A stretch of 64,000 nt of DNA from Rhizomys pruinosus (Eukaryota; Chordata; Mammalia; Rodentia; Spalacidae). A program made the translations under genes and the position numbers. The notes under the pieces are model-generated. The model was given only the letters and a program-made list of their open reading frames with translations, searched no databases and was not told the DNA's origin. The DNA is taken from contig VZQC01010433.1 of NCBI GenBank assembly GCA_009823505.1, positions 358,762 to 422,761 of the forward strand. The letters run 5' to 3'. This document shows, piece after piece, positions 45,411 through 56,060 of this stretch (positions are counted from its first letter, which is position 1; every line of letters begins with the position of its first letter).

Positions 45411-45525
45411 ACCCACATGGTCTCCTTTGTCCTGTCGCCGCTGCTGCCGCCTCGATCTTAGCTCCGCGCGCGCCGCGGCGGCGGCTCCGGGGCCGCTGCT
45501 TTCCAAGCGCCGCCGGGTCCCTGGG
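45411..45525. other. GC/CpG-rich segment next to the gap
   Basis: Unlike all surrounding DNA: CGCCGCTGCTGCCGCCTCG, then CCGCGCGCGCCGCGGCGGCG up to the N. The corresponding place in copy 2 (after its CTC tract, from 52080) holds unrelated ordinary sequence. It looks like a CpG-island or 5'UTR fragment from elsewhere. Confidence 0.6.
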
Positions 45526-45526
45526 N
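45526..45526. other. Single N (contig join)
   Basis: The only ambiguous base in the window. It lies exactly between the end of the GC-rich segment and the start of copy 2, in the middle of a B1. Confidence 0.9.
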
Positions 45527-45665
45527 CACCTTATCCTAGCACTTGGGAGCGAGAGCAGGGCGGGATCTTTGGTCGAGGTTACAAGCCAGCCTGGTTCTAC
45601 ACAGGCTGGTTTCAGGCAGCTGGGGCTACGGGATATCCTGTCTTGAAAATACCCCCCCCAAAAAA
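45527..45665 (+). repeat. B1 SINE, copy 2, noisy
   Basis: Begins inside the element at CACCTTATCCTAGCACTTGG, equivalent to 39562 onward. Several one-base indels relative to 39562-39695. Confidence 0.93.
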
Positions 45666-45689
45666 GATATTTTATTATTTTTTCTTATT

Positions 45690-45922
45690 TTAATTGAGCA
45701 TTTTTATATTTTTTATTTTGTGTATCGGTACTGCCTGCATGTAATGTAAGTGTACCCATGTTGTGCAGTGGCCTCAGATGTCACAAGAGGCTCAATTGAT
45801 CCCTGTAACTGGATGTAATGACAGCTTATTTAGATGAACCATGTGGGGTACTGGACGATGAATCCTGGTCCTCTGGAGAGCAGCCAGGCTATTAACTCTG
45901 AGCCATGCTCTCCAGCCCCCAA
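45690..45922 (-). repeat. B2 SINE, copy 2, noisy
   Basis: Equivalent of 39735-39942 with many indels. Confidence 0.92.
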
Positions 45923-47159
45923 TAGCATTCTTGGAGGTTTTTTTGTTTTAAATGTTTGTGTTACACTTGTCTTGGAGAGTAGAACAGATGCCATTCCTTA
46001 CAGGTAAGAAAGTGTTTATTCTGGGGGCAGTAGCGGCACTGTGCTTTTAGTCTGTGCAGAGCTGCCTTGGACTAGAGCTGCTCAGCAGGGACCCCCACCT
46101 GGATTTGCAGCCCTCTTTAATGTGAGGATGTTGCTTACCTTCCCACTTTGTCCTGCTGCTTTGAAAGGACTTGCTGAAAAGCATCAAAGAGGCCTCTGCA
46201 AACGAGAGTGCATCAGCGCAAGCTTCCTTAGGCAAACAGGGATCTGTGGAGTCCTAGATCACAGAGAACACAGTCCTGCTATGGGTCCTGACCTTTGGAC
46301 AGAGCTCTCACTCTTAATTCTCACCAGAAGTGGGGGCTCTAGCTTCTTGCTAGTCCTCCTACTGGACTCCACAAAGAAATGAAGAGTAGACCTGGCTGGT
46401 GGTGCTTTTCCCAAAGGAAAAGCAGAGATGATGAAAAAGAAAGTATTGACTTAAACGCAGAATTTTTTTGTATACATTCTTTTGCATAAATACTTGTTTT
46501 GTCCTCCTTCAAAGCTGAAAGCACTGCAAGAGATTCTGTTTTTGACAAGAATAAAAAAAGGAGTCCTTGTAATTTTATTTTTAGGTCAGTTGAGAAACAG
46601 AATAGTAATCTGCAGAATTTAGGAGGTAACTAGCCAGAATAACAATATGCTAGATTATTTGTTGTGTTTTAATTCAATTTGTATTTTATTGGATTTCTCA
46701 AATAAAATAGTAATAAATCCAATGATTAAACATCAAATTAGTATTGAGTACTTTAAAATGTTGAGGATTGTGTTAATACTCCTGCAGTGATTGATATGCT
46801 AGAGATATTATCAAACATAGAGTGTTTTTAAAAGATCATTAGTTTGAAATGAATCAGTGAAATAATTAGCAATATATATTCCATTTACAGAATCATGATG
46901 ATCTGTCTATGGCTTGTTAACAAGTAGTTTGTTTCCATGGATTTATTTTTTTATGTTTGAGGAACGTACAATTTTTCCCCCTTTACATTGTATATACTCT
47001 TAAAAGTACAATGCTTTGTCCCTCATATATCATATCTACCGTTTTGAATTAATATTCAGGTAGTAACATTATTCTTGTCGAGCCGTTAAGAGATCTACAT
47101 TATAACAACACATTGCTTTCGATAAAAAAGAATATAACAATACTGCTCTTCAGCTTGCC
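45923..47159. other. No gene seen
   Basis: Copy 2 of the unique sequence at 39943-41164. 45951-46430 is clean; from 46660 it becomes indel-rich. Confidence 0.45.
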
Positions 47160-47790
47160 TTTCCAACTGGGGAATTTGGGTGTTAGCATCCACACATGAG
47201 GACAACCATTTGTTGTTTTGCTTTTCTGGGTACTGTGTGTACTTCTACTTAGGCATAATGGCTTTGAGTCCTATCTCATTACCTGCCAAATTTCATGATT
47301 ATCTACTTTCTTTTTTCTTACCACTGCAAGAACTCCATTATGTAGATTGTACCACTTTTGTTATCCACTCATCTGTTGTAAGGCGCAGTTGGGTTGGTTC
47401 CAGATCTTTAGCTATCCTGAGAGAGCTGTAATAAACTATAGATGGGCATGTCTTGAGTGGTAGGAGAGTCTTGTGGGTATAACCAAGGGAGTGGTATGAC
47501 TGGGTCAGTGGGTAAGTCATTTTGTGGTCTTTTAAGGGTTCTCCACACTGCTTTCCATAAGTGGGCTTCCTAGTGAAACGTTTACATTCCCACCAGCATG
47601 GATGGAGTGTTCCCTCTCTTTCCCACAACCTCTCTCCAGTCATTGGTTGTCTTTTCTTGATCTTAGCCAGTCCTTATCCAGGGGAACGATATCGTGAGAG
47701 TGCTTTTTGTAAGTTGATTTCCTTAATTTATTAACGAGTTGAATATCTTTGTATGATGTTCTCAGCCATCTCTATTTCTCTCAGAAAACT
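47160..47790 (-). mobile_element. L1 3' fragment, copy 2, noisy
   Basis: Equivalent of 41165-41760. The open frame of copy 1 is broken by insertions and deletions spaced every 10-30 bp. Confidence 0.88.
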
Positions 47791-48404
47791 ATCACTCCAA
47801 TAAGTTAAAAGTTGTCTTAAAGGATAAAAGGACGTTGCGTTTACTCATCTGGAATATTCTCTGGGACAAACACTTCAGAGGTCAGCTGGCATGATTAGTG
47901 GCAGGACCAATAGTAACTAGCACCAATTCAGCACAGCCATAGGAATTTTTTAAGCTTGTACGTTAATTAAACCTTGCTAAGATATACAGCCTGTTTTTAT
48001 GTTAACCTATAGCTGCAATCCTGGTTATTATTACATAATTAAACATTTATAAATACTTATTTGCTAGACAACAAAATTTATTTTTAAACAGTTTTATACA
48101 GAGGCAGTAATTTTTAGTAATTATTTAATTGCATGACCCTTATCTGAACATTCCCTTATTTAATAATTAAATTTTAACTTTTCCCTCAAATAAAAACTTT
48201 TCACTTTATTTCATCTAGTCCTCACAAACACTTCTTCATGTTGGGTACTAGTATTATCATCATTTTTCACATAAGTGAGCTTGAAAAGAGTTAAAAGACA
48301 TGCCTCAGGCCAGCCTATTGCTAAATGGAAGTGAAGCTTCCTCTTAGCTTGACCTCCAGCCCACAGTTTCAGCCTTGAGGAATGTAATAAACCACACAGC
48401 CGGC
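47791..48404. other. No gene seen
   Basis: Copy 2 of 41761-42371; mixture of clean and noisy parts. Confidence 0.4.
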
Positions 48405-48590
48405 ATCCGGTGTGGTGGTGGCTCACCGTTCCTTTAATCTAGCACTTGGGAGGGAGAGGCAGGCGGATCTTGGTGAATTCAAGGCCAGCCCTGGTCTACA
48501 AGTGAGTTCCAGGACAGCTGGGGCTTACAGGAGACCCTTTGCTTGGAAAGCAAAAATATAAATAACATAAATAAAAATAAACCACGTGTG
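48405..48590 (+). repeat. B1 SINE, copy 2, noisy
   Basis: Equivalent of 42372-42534 with indels. Confidence 0.92.
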
Positions 48591-49534
48591 TTTTAATCAG
48601 TCTCAATAATACATAGACACATCAGTGCAGCAAGACACACTGACACCTAGTGTTCTAGGTCCCTAGAAAATGAAACCTCATGGTTTAGATATAAAGTGGT
48701 AATTGATTGGACCTCTTATGGTCACTGACAGCCAGTTAGAGAAACAATGAGTCTTTAGGAAGGTTTCATGAAGAACAGGAGATGTGGGAGGGAACATTTT
48801 GGGTCAGAGGACTATATGGCCAGGGTCTGAATTCAAGAATTAAACCAGCCTGTGTAGAGGACCAGTCTTGTGAAGAGAAGCGAGAGAGTGGTTCTTAGTG
48901 AAGCAACTGCCAGAGGGATTGTTAGATGATCAGCTGAATGAACTTGAGGACTTCATTCTGGAAAGATAAATCTGTCTATGCTTGGTTCATACTCTACTTT
49001 ATTGGTTACAACCCAGGAACAAAATTCTCTTTTAACATAACTAGCTTTCCAAAGTATGGCAGTCAAGCTGGGCTAGAGCATGTATAATGATGTAATGAAA
49101 ATATGAGAATACACTCCATACTGGAGAGGTGGCATTACGTAAATGTCATTATCAGACACTATGGTGGTGATAGTTCTGACCAGACTAATTGTTTTCCTTT
49201 CCAGGCCTTGGAGCTTGACGCTCAAGGCCTTTTCTGAGACCAACAGCATGATACTGCCCAGGACTTTTCTGAACTACAAAATCTTAGAGCCAGCCCTGTA
49301 TGTGAGGAATTATAATGTGTATTTTCATATGACTCAGGGACATTTGTGTGCAAATTGTAGAAAATAATATGTCAATCTGAGTTACCATCTAACAAGCATC
49401 ATGCCTACAAATTCACACTTCGGATTCATGATTGTGATAGAATAGAAAAAGCAAAAATCACACAAATATTTATTGTGGGTACCAATTACATGGGACCTCA
49501 GTAATTTAGAAGCTTAAACTAAACATCACTGATT
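48591..49534. other. No gene seen
   Basis: Copy 2 of 42535-43487. 48649-49437 matches copy 1 with a single difference noticed (T at 43091, G at 49138). Confidence 0.5.
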
Positions 49535-49782
49535 TTTTTATTAATTATTTAAAATTTTTATGTTATGTGTATGAATGTACTGTCCTGCAGCAGGTCTGTG
49601 CACCCGTGTCGTTGAATGCCCGCGGAGTTCGAGTAGGGTGCTCGGAATTCCCTGGAACTTGGAGTCTCCTGGTAATTGGAGTTAGTTACAGACGGTGTCG
49701 TAGCACCATGTGGGTGCTGGGGAACGAAAGGGTCCTCTGCAAGAGGCAGTGCTCTTACCGCTAGGCTATCTCTCCAGTCCCT
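49535..49782 (-). repeat. B2 SINE no. 1 in copy 2
   Basis: Noisy minus-strand B2. Its left flank corresponds to copy 1's ACACTCAGCTAGATTTT, and it is followed by CACTAGATTTTAAA (49783-49796), which looks like the partner target-site duplication. Confidence 0.88.
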
Positions 49783-49967
49783 CACTAGATTTTAAACAGG
49801 ATACCACCCCAGCCTGCTCTCTTTTTTGAATGTTGGTGGTGGGGACTGTTTTACGAACAGTTGGACAGGGGAAAAATTAGGTTTATCATTCAATGCCAGA
49901 TTTTCTGCCAAATTTCACAAACTCAAATAGAGATAAAGGGAAGCCCATTACATATTGTATATAGTAT
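49783..49967. other. Spacer absent from copy 1
   Basis: About 185 bp of non-repeat sequence between the two B2s. No counterpart exists anywhere in copy 1. Confidence 0.85.
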
Positions 49968-50220
49968 TTGTTTTTATTATTATGTATCTGTGTGTATGTG
50001 TGATGATGTTCTGGTCTGCAGCCAGGTCCGGCACTGCCGTGTCGCTGCCAATAGTGCCCGCGGAGTCAGAAAGGAGGGTCGTCGGATTCCCCTGAACTGG
50101 GTTTCTCCTGTAATTTGGAGTTACGACGGTTCTTAGCCACCATGTGGGTTGCTGGGATCGAACCGGTTCCTCTGCAAGAGCGATCTGGTGCTCGTAACCA
50201 CCAGGCTACTCTCCAGTCCC
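49968..50220 (-). repeat. B2 SINE no. 2 in copy 2
   Basis: Second noisy minus-strand B2. Its right flank (CTACTGTAGTTTTTAAAC) equals the right flank of the single B2 in copy 1. Confidence 0.88.
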
Positions 50221-51857
50221 CTACTGTAGTTTTTAAACTTAAATAAATTCCCCTTAGTTGCCACCAGACAGTATTACTAAGGACAGAATCCAAATTAAAT
50301 TTTATCAAAGCGATGATGAATTGGTTGCTGATCTGTGTACATAGGGGAACAGGATCACAGACAAAATTGGTGGGGAGGGATGTCTGGGCATCTTTAGATG
50401 GAACCAAGTATTTTTGTGCAATATAAAGATCTTGGTTAACTTCACAGAAAGCTATATGAAGTGCAGTAGGATCCATTTTTTAATCTTACTTTAAATAACC
50501 AATTTCATGATGGAATCTTAGAAAATAACAATTAAGATAAAAGATGGTTCTGTTGAACAAAGACAACTATTTATACATATAGATTTTGACCTAAGTGTGT
50601 ATTACTGGCTGCAAATGGCCTAGTAATTCTTGATGACATACACCAAATCTAGTTGGGGACTATAAGAGACACCCATTCATGTAACATCTTAAAAAATATT
50701 TCTTTTTCTTATGTGAGAAATTGGTCTATTATAAGCTATCGGAATTAAAGTTTGTAGTGGATATGAAGATAGAATGTAACAGTACTTATAAGAAACCACT
50801 GTAAGCCAGTAAAATCCAGCAATACAGAGTAGTCCTGCCTACTATTTAAATAATTTAGTGGATTCACTACAAGTATAATTTTTTCCTTCATTTTAACTTT
50901 TTAAAGAATAAAATGTTTTTATTCTTTCACTATATTACTGAATCTAATACTGCTTGGAAAATTTCAGTGGAAAAATATCATGCTCTCAGAGCAGAGTTGA
51001 ATTGAGCAAAAAGAACAAAACAAAACTAAATAAACAACGAGGCTTAAACTTTATCTCTCCTCTACATGCCTGGGGGGGGTGTGCTTTGGCTGGAAATCAG
51101 AGGGCGGGATCTTAGCAATGTGTTCAACGTGGTCATTTTTTTCAATTAGCAAAAAATAGAAGCTGAAAGCATTATGGCAAAAGCTAACTAATGAACAAAA
51201 TCAATTCTCAAGGTATTTAACATTAGATGTCTGTAGCAGGAAATGTGAAATGCCTGCAGTCTTGCAGTTCACTGGGAAAGAAGCCAAAAGCAGCTATCCC
51301 AAATTTAAACATGATGCTCACAAGTAACATATCATGTATCACTAAAGAGCTATGGAAGAGAAACTTTTTCAACTATTAATAATTTCCCAAGAATTCCATA
51401 CCTTTAGAGGAGAAGATTGAATTTTAAATAGCCTCTTTGTACTTGATTATATTTGTAAGAGTATCTACTTCTTATAGAAAGCTCATCCCAAATGTTGAGT
51501 AAATTCCAGTGCCCACAAACTCTGATTCTTTCCAGCTGATATCATACTAATAAATGACAAATGCTCGTGTCTTCACCGTCCTGTATCTGATGCAAGTTTG
51601 TTCTGTGCTTTAGAACTTACCACTACTCAAAGTTTTCTCTATAGTCACCACCAGTGACCCTCAAGCCAAGTTCTCAGGGACATTTCAGTCTCTGTCTGTC
51701 TTTGCATCTGATGCTGACTATTCTGGTGCTTCAGCTCTTGACTTTATGAAATGTTGTGCCATTGGTTTTTCTTGGCCACCTCATTCTTCTTTCCTGAATT
51801 CCCTCACAGTTTTCTGATTGTTCCTTCCCCTGTGACTCTTTGCGCTTGTACTTTGTG
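50221..51857. other. No gene seen
   Basis: Copy 2 of 43730-45322; noisy in parts. Confidence 0.45.
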
Positions 51858-52082
51858 CCTCCTCCTCCATCCTCCTCCCTCCTACCATCCTCCTCCTCCT
51901 CCTCCTCCCCTCCTCCTCCTTCTCCTCCTCTGCTCCTCACTCCTTCTCCTCCCCCTCTCTCCTCCTCTTCCTCCTCCTGCTCCTCCTCCTTCCTCTTTCT
52001 CCTCCTTCTCCTTCTCCTCCTCTTCCTCCTCCTCCTCCTCCTCTCCTTCTCTTTCTCCTCCTCTTCCTTCTCTTTTTCCCCT
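51858..52082. repeat. (CTC)n/(CTT)n tract
   Basis: About 225 bp of imperfect CTC/CTT/CCT repeats, longer and less regular than the tract at 45323-45410. The long Ser/Pro-rich and Arg/Glu-rich frames across it are artefacts. Confidence 0.95.
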
Positions 52083-52415
52083 TTCCTTCATCCCTCATGG
52101 GATTGTTCTTCAGTGTTCACTTTACATGACCCTCTCGAGTCTTGTCCATCCTGAAAGGCTGCATTTCCACATACCCTCACCACTCTCTGATATATCTAGC
52201 CTGTTTACCCTGTTTTAAGATGACCCGTTTTCAAAGTCATTTTCATTCTACCTTCTCTGTGAAATATTTTATTGTTGATTGATCCTTCCCTGATACTAAG
52301 AGAGCTTTGTGGGATGATTTGTATTAAGTGACTTGGGATCAAGTCCCTACTTTATTTTCCAAATGTACTGCTCCATGACATTGTCACATAGTGAAATGAG
52401 AAGTAGGAGTAACAT
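52083..52415. other. No gene seen
   Basis: Unique sequence beyond the duplication. This is the true continuation after the CTC tract. Confidence 0.45.
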
Positions 52416-52562
52416 TTTTTTTTTTTTTGAGACTGGGTCTCCCTGTAGCTCTTGCTGTCCTGGAACTCACTCTGTAGACCAGGCTGGCCTCGAACTCACA
52501 GAGATCTGCTTGTCTCTGCCTCCCAAGTGCTAGGATTAAAGGCATGCGCCACCACGCCCGGC
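52416..52562 (-). repeat. B1 SINE (young)
   Basis: T-run, 'GACCAGGCTGGCCTCGAACT' and head 'GCGCCACCACGCCCGGC'. Target-site duplication AGGAGTAACATTTTT on both sides (about 52406 and 52565). Confidence 0.97.
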
Positions 52563-54166
52563 AAGGAGTAACATTTTTTAAGCATGGATATTATGAAGAA
52601 AAGTACAGTGTTCAATTTTATGTCTGCATGATAATGCTTGGTAGATCTTTATCTTTCCACTCCATAGGTTTTTCCATAAAAAAAATCCCTAGGCCAACTT
52701 GTTGATGATTGTCATGTTTGTCATATTCATCTTAGTCCCCCCTGTAACTCCAGAGATGCTGTATTTTACATCTAGAAATTCTGAACAAATGTTGTTGAAT
52801 CAAATTAACCCAAGAGTAGCTTATCAAACAATATAATTTGACCCCTCCATGGAATCCATGTACCCAAACCTCTCAATTATAATAAGCTGATCTGTAAATG
52901 CAAAAGAAGAGATTAAATTGAATTTGGCAACATCCCCCTGATGCTCTGGAAACTATCCTTATATTCAATAGTAATTATTTCATGCTGGGGACTAAAGTTC
53001 ATTAGCAACTAAAATATTCTTATCTCCTTGGGAGCAGCAAATTCAATGGGGAGGTTAATCTCTTACTTGGTGTCCAAAATCCCAGTATAGGGGCTTCCTA
53101 AGGAGAATGAAATCCATGTGGCAAAGAGGTTCCGAGATCCAAATGTCAGCATTCGTCAATAGAGTGAGCCATTCTATTTAACTCTCACCCTGAATGATAG
53201 CTTAATTCTCTGTACATTTTCACCCCTGCTAAGGATACAACCACCTCTTTTTTTTTTCAGGCAGGCCTTTGAAAAAAAAAATAATGAAAGGCTTCATTTT
53301 CCAACAGTATAAGGTGATGCATGTTATCAGATAACCCTTTACTCAGGACTCTCATGACTTTGCTATGGGGAAAGATACTAGAAACTGCAAAATCTAGTAA
53401 TCTGGTGGTCCTCTTTCTCTACTCATTTCCTCTCTAAAACAAAGGCATTTTCATGAAACATGTTTTCCTTTAACTTCTTTATCACGTTTCTCATCTTGTT
53501 GTCCCTTACATGTCAACACCTTCAAATTTTAAAGTTTGCCAATCCATTGTCCTCCATTCTGGCTAGTACCACATCTCTACCTGTGTATAGACCTAACCTT
53601 GTTGAATCTTAGTGACTCTGCAGTGTACGGTAACCTCTTCAACAATTTATGCTGAGAAGTTCTGGTTTTATCTAAGACTAGAATACTCTAAAATTCACAC
53701 ATCGGTTTGGGATTCCTTGGACTGTTTCACTTCTCTTTCATCAGGGAGAGGACTGAATACCTCTTAAAATAGCATCAGGGTGCCAGTGAAACTCTCTAGT
53801 TAAAGCACTCTTATACACCACCAACAAACAAAACTCAAAATCTTATCACAAGCTGAAGTGAGTCCATTGTATTACTCTCTGGGAATGAAAAGGTAAGTTG
53901 GCCCTCTGCCACCTCAACTCATTTTCATTTTTCCATTTGTAGACTATTTGCATATCTTTATGAACGTTCCTCAGAATGTTCTGTACTTTATTAGGCTGGC
54001 TTTTTAATATTGTTAGAGAGCTTCAAGTCATCCAAGGACTGAAAAAAGATGTTCATCTTCCAGTCTAACCTTCATGCTCTTTGTCTTTCTATTAACGAGT
54101 TACAGGCTGAACTGCAATGTCCTGGATATGACTTGAAAAGCTCTACCTTTAAACCAGGGTTTTCCA

Positions 54167-54168
<2 letters not shown>
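52563..54168. other. No gene seen
   Basis: About 1.6 kb without recognised repeats or exons. A polypyrimidine-CAG string at about 53247-53262 resembles a splice acceptor, but no exon could be argued after it. Confidence 0.45.

Positions 54169-54220
<52 letters not shown>
54169..54220. repeat. (TA)n microsatellite
   Basis: About 25 TA units. Confidence 0.98.
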
Positions 54221-54223
<3 letters not shown>

Positions 54224-54419
54224 AATGTAATGAAGTTTCATTCAATTATTGTGTTAACTTTTGAAATCCAACATAAAAAACACTAATCGATGTTAAGCTT
54301 GGTGGGGGAGGAGAAGTGGATCTTCAGAAGTAGGAGAAAATTCAGCATCTTTGAACGTCTTGCATCCAAATGTGCTAGGATGAAGCATGAATGCCGGATG
54401 TTGTGGTTTGCCTTCAATT

Positions 54420-54845
54420 GCGTCCACAAATCAGTATGACTGATATCAACCCGGGGCAGAAAGGGTTGATTTAGCTTACATTTCCCGGGTCACGGTTCAC
54501 TAGTTATAGAGCCGATGATAGGAACTCAGGGCACGAATCTGGAGGCAGGAGCTGAAGCACAGGCCATGGAGGAACTCTGCTTCCTGGCTTGCTCCCCGGC
54601 CCATACTCAGCCTGCCTTCTTACACAGTAAACAATCACCTGCCCAGAAGTACCACCCACAATGGGCTGGCCCCTCCCACATCACTCAACAATCAAGAAAA
54701 TTCCCCACAGACATGGCCACAGGCCAGTCCAATGGAGGCAATTCTCCAGCTGAGGCTCCCTCAACCCAGGTCTGCAAGTTGACAACTAAAGCTATCCAGC
54801 ACACCAGAAAAACAGGAGTTTGTTTTTATTGGCAATGGGACTTTC
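54420..54845 (-). repeat. Rodent interspersed repeat, minus copy
   Basis: 'GGAACTCTGCTTCCTGGCTT', 'CACCCACAATGGGCTGG' and 'GTCTGCAAGTTGACAACTAA' are in the reverse order and complement of the element at 55728-56060. Family name uncertain. The 113-codon plus frame at 54515-54856 is antisense to it. Confidence 0.65.
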
Positions 54846-55727
54846 GGCTGCTGTAATCTACTCTTTTTATGTGAAAGTTAATAGTTATCAAGACAGGGTC
54901 TGAGTAAGGACTTCAAATAAAGCCCACACTTCATTCCCCACCACTACAGGACAGCCCCAGCATGCTAAAATTAGAGTTGCAACAGCGACATACCTTTAAT
55001 TCAAAGGCTCCAAGTAAAATATTTTAAAACTTTCTCATTCTATCTAATACAAGACTGAGGTCAGAAGGATGATGGAATGAAATGCAGATGACCAGGGTGA
55101 TTAGCCAGGGAGGGGCAGAGAGGAGAGGGCTAATAGTGCATCAATTCACATGACTCTTATTTCTACATCTTAAATCTAATTGGAAGCTGAGGATAGACTG
55201 GGCTTTCACAGGTGGGTGCCAGTGGACAGAACATGTAAGTGGCAAAGTGGAGACCAGGTTTGAATAGGCAGATCCTGTTTATCTCACTTGACAAGTCAAG
55301 TGGAGCCAGAATCTATAGGCAGCTTGGAACACAGTAGTGAGAACAGTCTTACTGAGATAGAGCACTGAATTGGTGCAGGAAAATGCCCCAAGTTTTTAAT
55401 GCTCTCTTCCTGAAAATGAAGACTATCCACATGACTGACCTGAATTTGCCACCTTAGACCCGGTCTCTCCTCATGAGATGGAGCAATTTTAAGCATGTAT
55501 GGTCACCCCAGAGATAAAGACATGTGTTTGCCTTTGATATTCAAATAAGCAGTAAGAACTGTTTTGAAAACAAGACTTTCAACTTCACCCATCCTGTTCA
55601 TTGAAAAGTCAAGCGACAACTTTCTCATCCATGTTACTCTTTCTGTTCTGTAGATTCAAACACTGCTGTGAGATTAGAGAGATGTTATTCGTTCTGATAA
55701 GTCACCGGGAGGAGGCACATTGTGCTG
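54846..55727. other. No gene seen
   Basis: About 880 bp of unique sequence between two inverted copies of the same repeat. Confidence 0.45.
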
Positions 55728-56060
55728 GTTAGCTTTCTTGTCAACTTGGCACAAACTAGATTCATCAGGGAAGAGGAAAACTCAATTTATTCCACGGAAT
55801 GATCTGTGGCCACGTCTGTGATGCATTTTCTTAATGGCTGCTTGATGGTGGAAGGCCCGGCCTACTGTGGACAGTGCCATCCCTGGGCAGACCCCTGGGT
55901 TGTATAAGTGGTTGAGCAAGCCAGGGGGACCAAGGTAAAAGCATTCCTCCAGGTCTGTGCTTTATTTCCTGCCTCCAGGTTCCTGTCTGATTTCCAAATA
56001 CACCCTTTGCTTACCAAGTGGGTTTTGGTCAGTGTCTTGAAAATAATTATGACACACGCA
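55728..56060 (+). repeat. Rodent interspersed repeat, plus copy
   Basis: 'TGTGCTGGTTAGCTTTCTTG' start, 'TGTCAACTTGGCACAAACTA', 'GCCATCCCTGGGCAGACCC' and 'TTGTATAAGTGGTTGAGCAA', then 'TGCCTCCAGGTTCCTGTCT'. A common rodent repeat; inverted relative to 54420-54845. Confidence 0.7.

Larger units (their letters stand above)
45527..51880 (+). repeat. Large direct duplication, copy 2 (patchily noisy)
   Basis: Same content and order as 39562-45345. Some blocks are identical or nearly so (45951-46430, 47772-47970, 48649-49437, about 51440-51750). Others, mostly SINEs, L1 and A/T-rich parts, carry many one-base insertions and deletions (45527-45950, 46660-47770, 48400-48610, 49440-50240). It also contains an extra B2 plus about 190 bp of spacer. 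Confidence 0.95.

Noticed and set aside
45207..45646. Poly-Ser and poly-Arg frames of 99-139 codons
   Set aside because: They are translations of the CTC tract and run across the N and the contig join.
40063..46382. 113-codon frame conserved exactly in two places (40063-40404 and 46041-46382), suggesting a paralogous gene pair
   Set aside because: Identity is shared by the surrounding non-coding DNA and is explained by the large duplication. No domain is recognised.
43096..49367. 74-codon frame present twice (43096-43320, 49143-49367)
   Set aside because: Same reason: it lies in a block that is nearly identical as a whole.
51731..52218. Long Ser/Pro-rich (155 codons) and Glu/Arg-rich frames
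   Set aside because: Products of the CTC/CTT low-complexity tract.
53240..53275. Splice-acceptor-like polypyrimidine-CAG sequence
   Set aside because: T-runs followed by CAG are common in A/T-rich DNA. No open exon, donor site or homology follows.
55728..56060. Possible promoter (TATAAG and a long upstream region)
   Set aside because: The TATA-like string belongs to a common rodent repeat. No transcript start can be argued from sequence alone.
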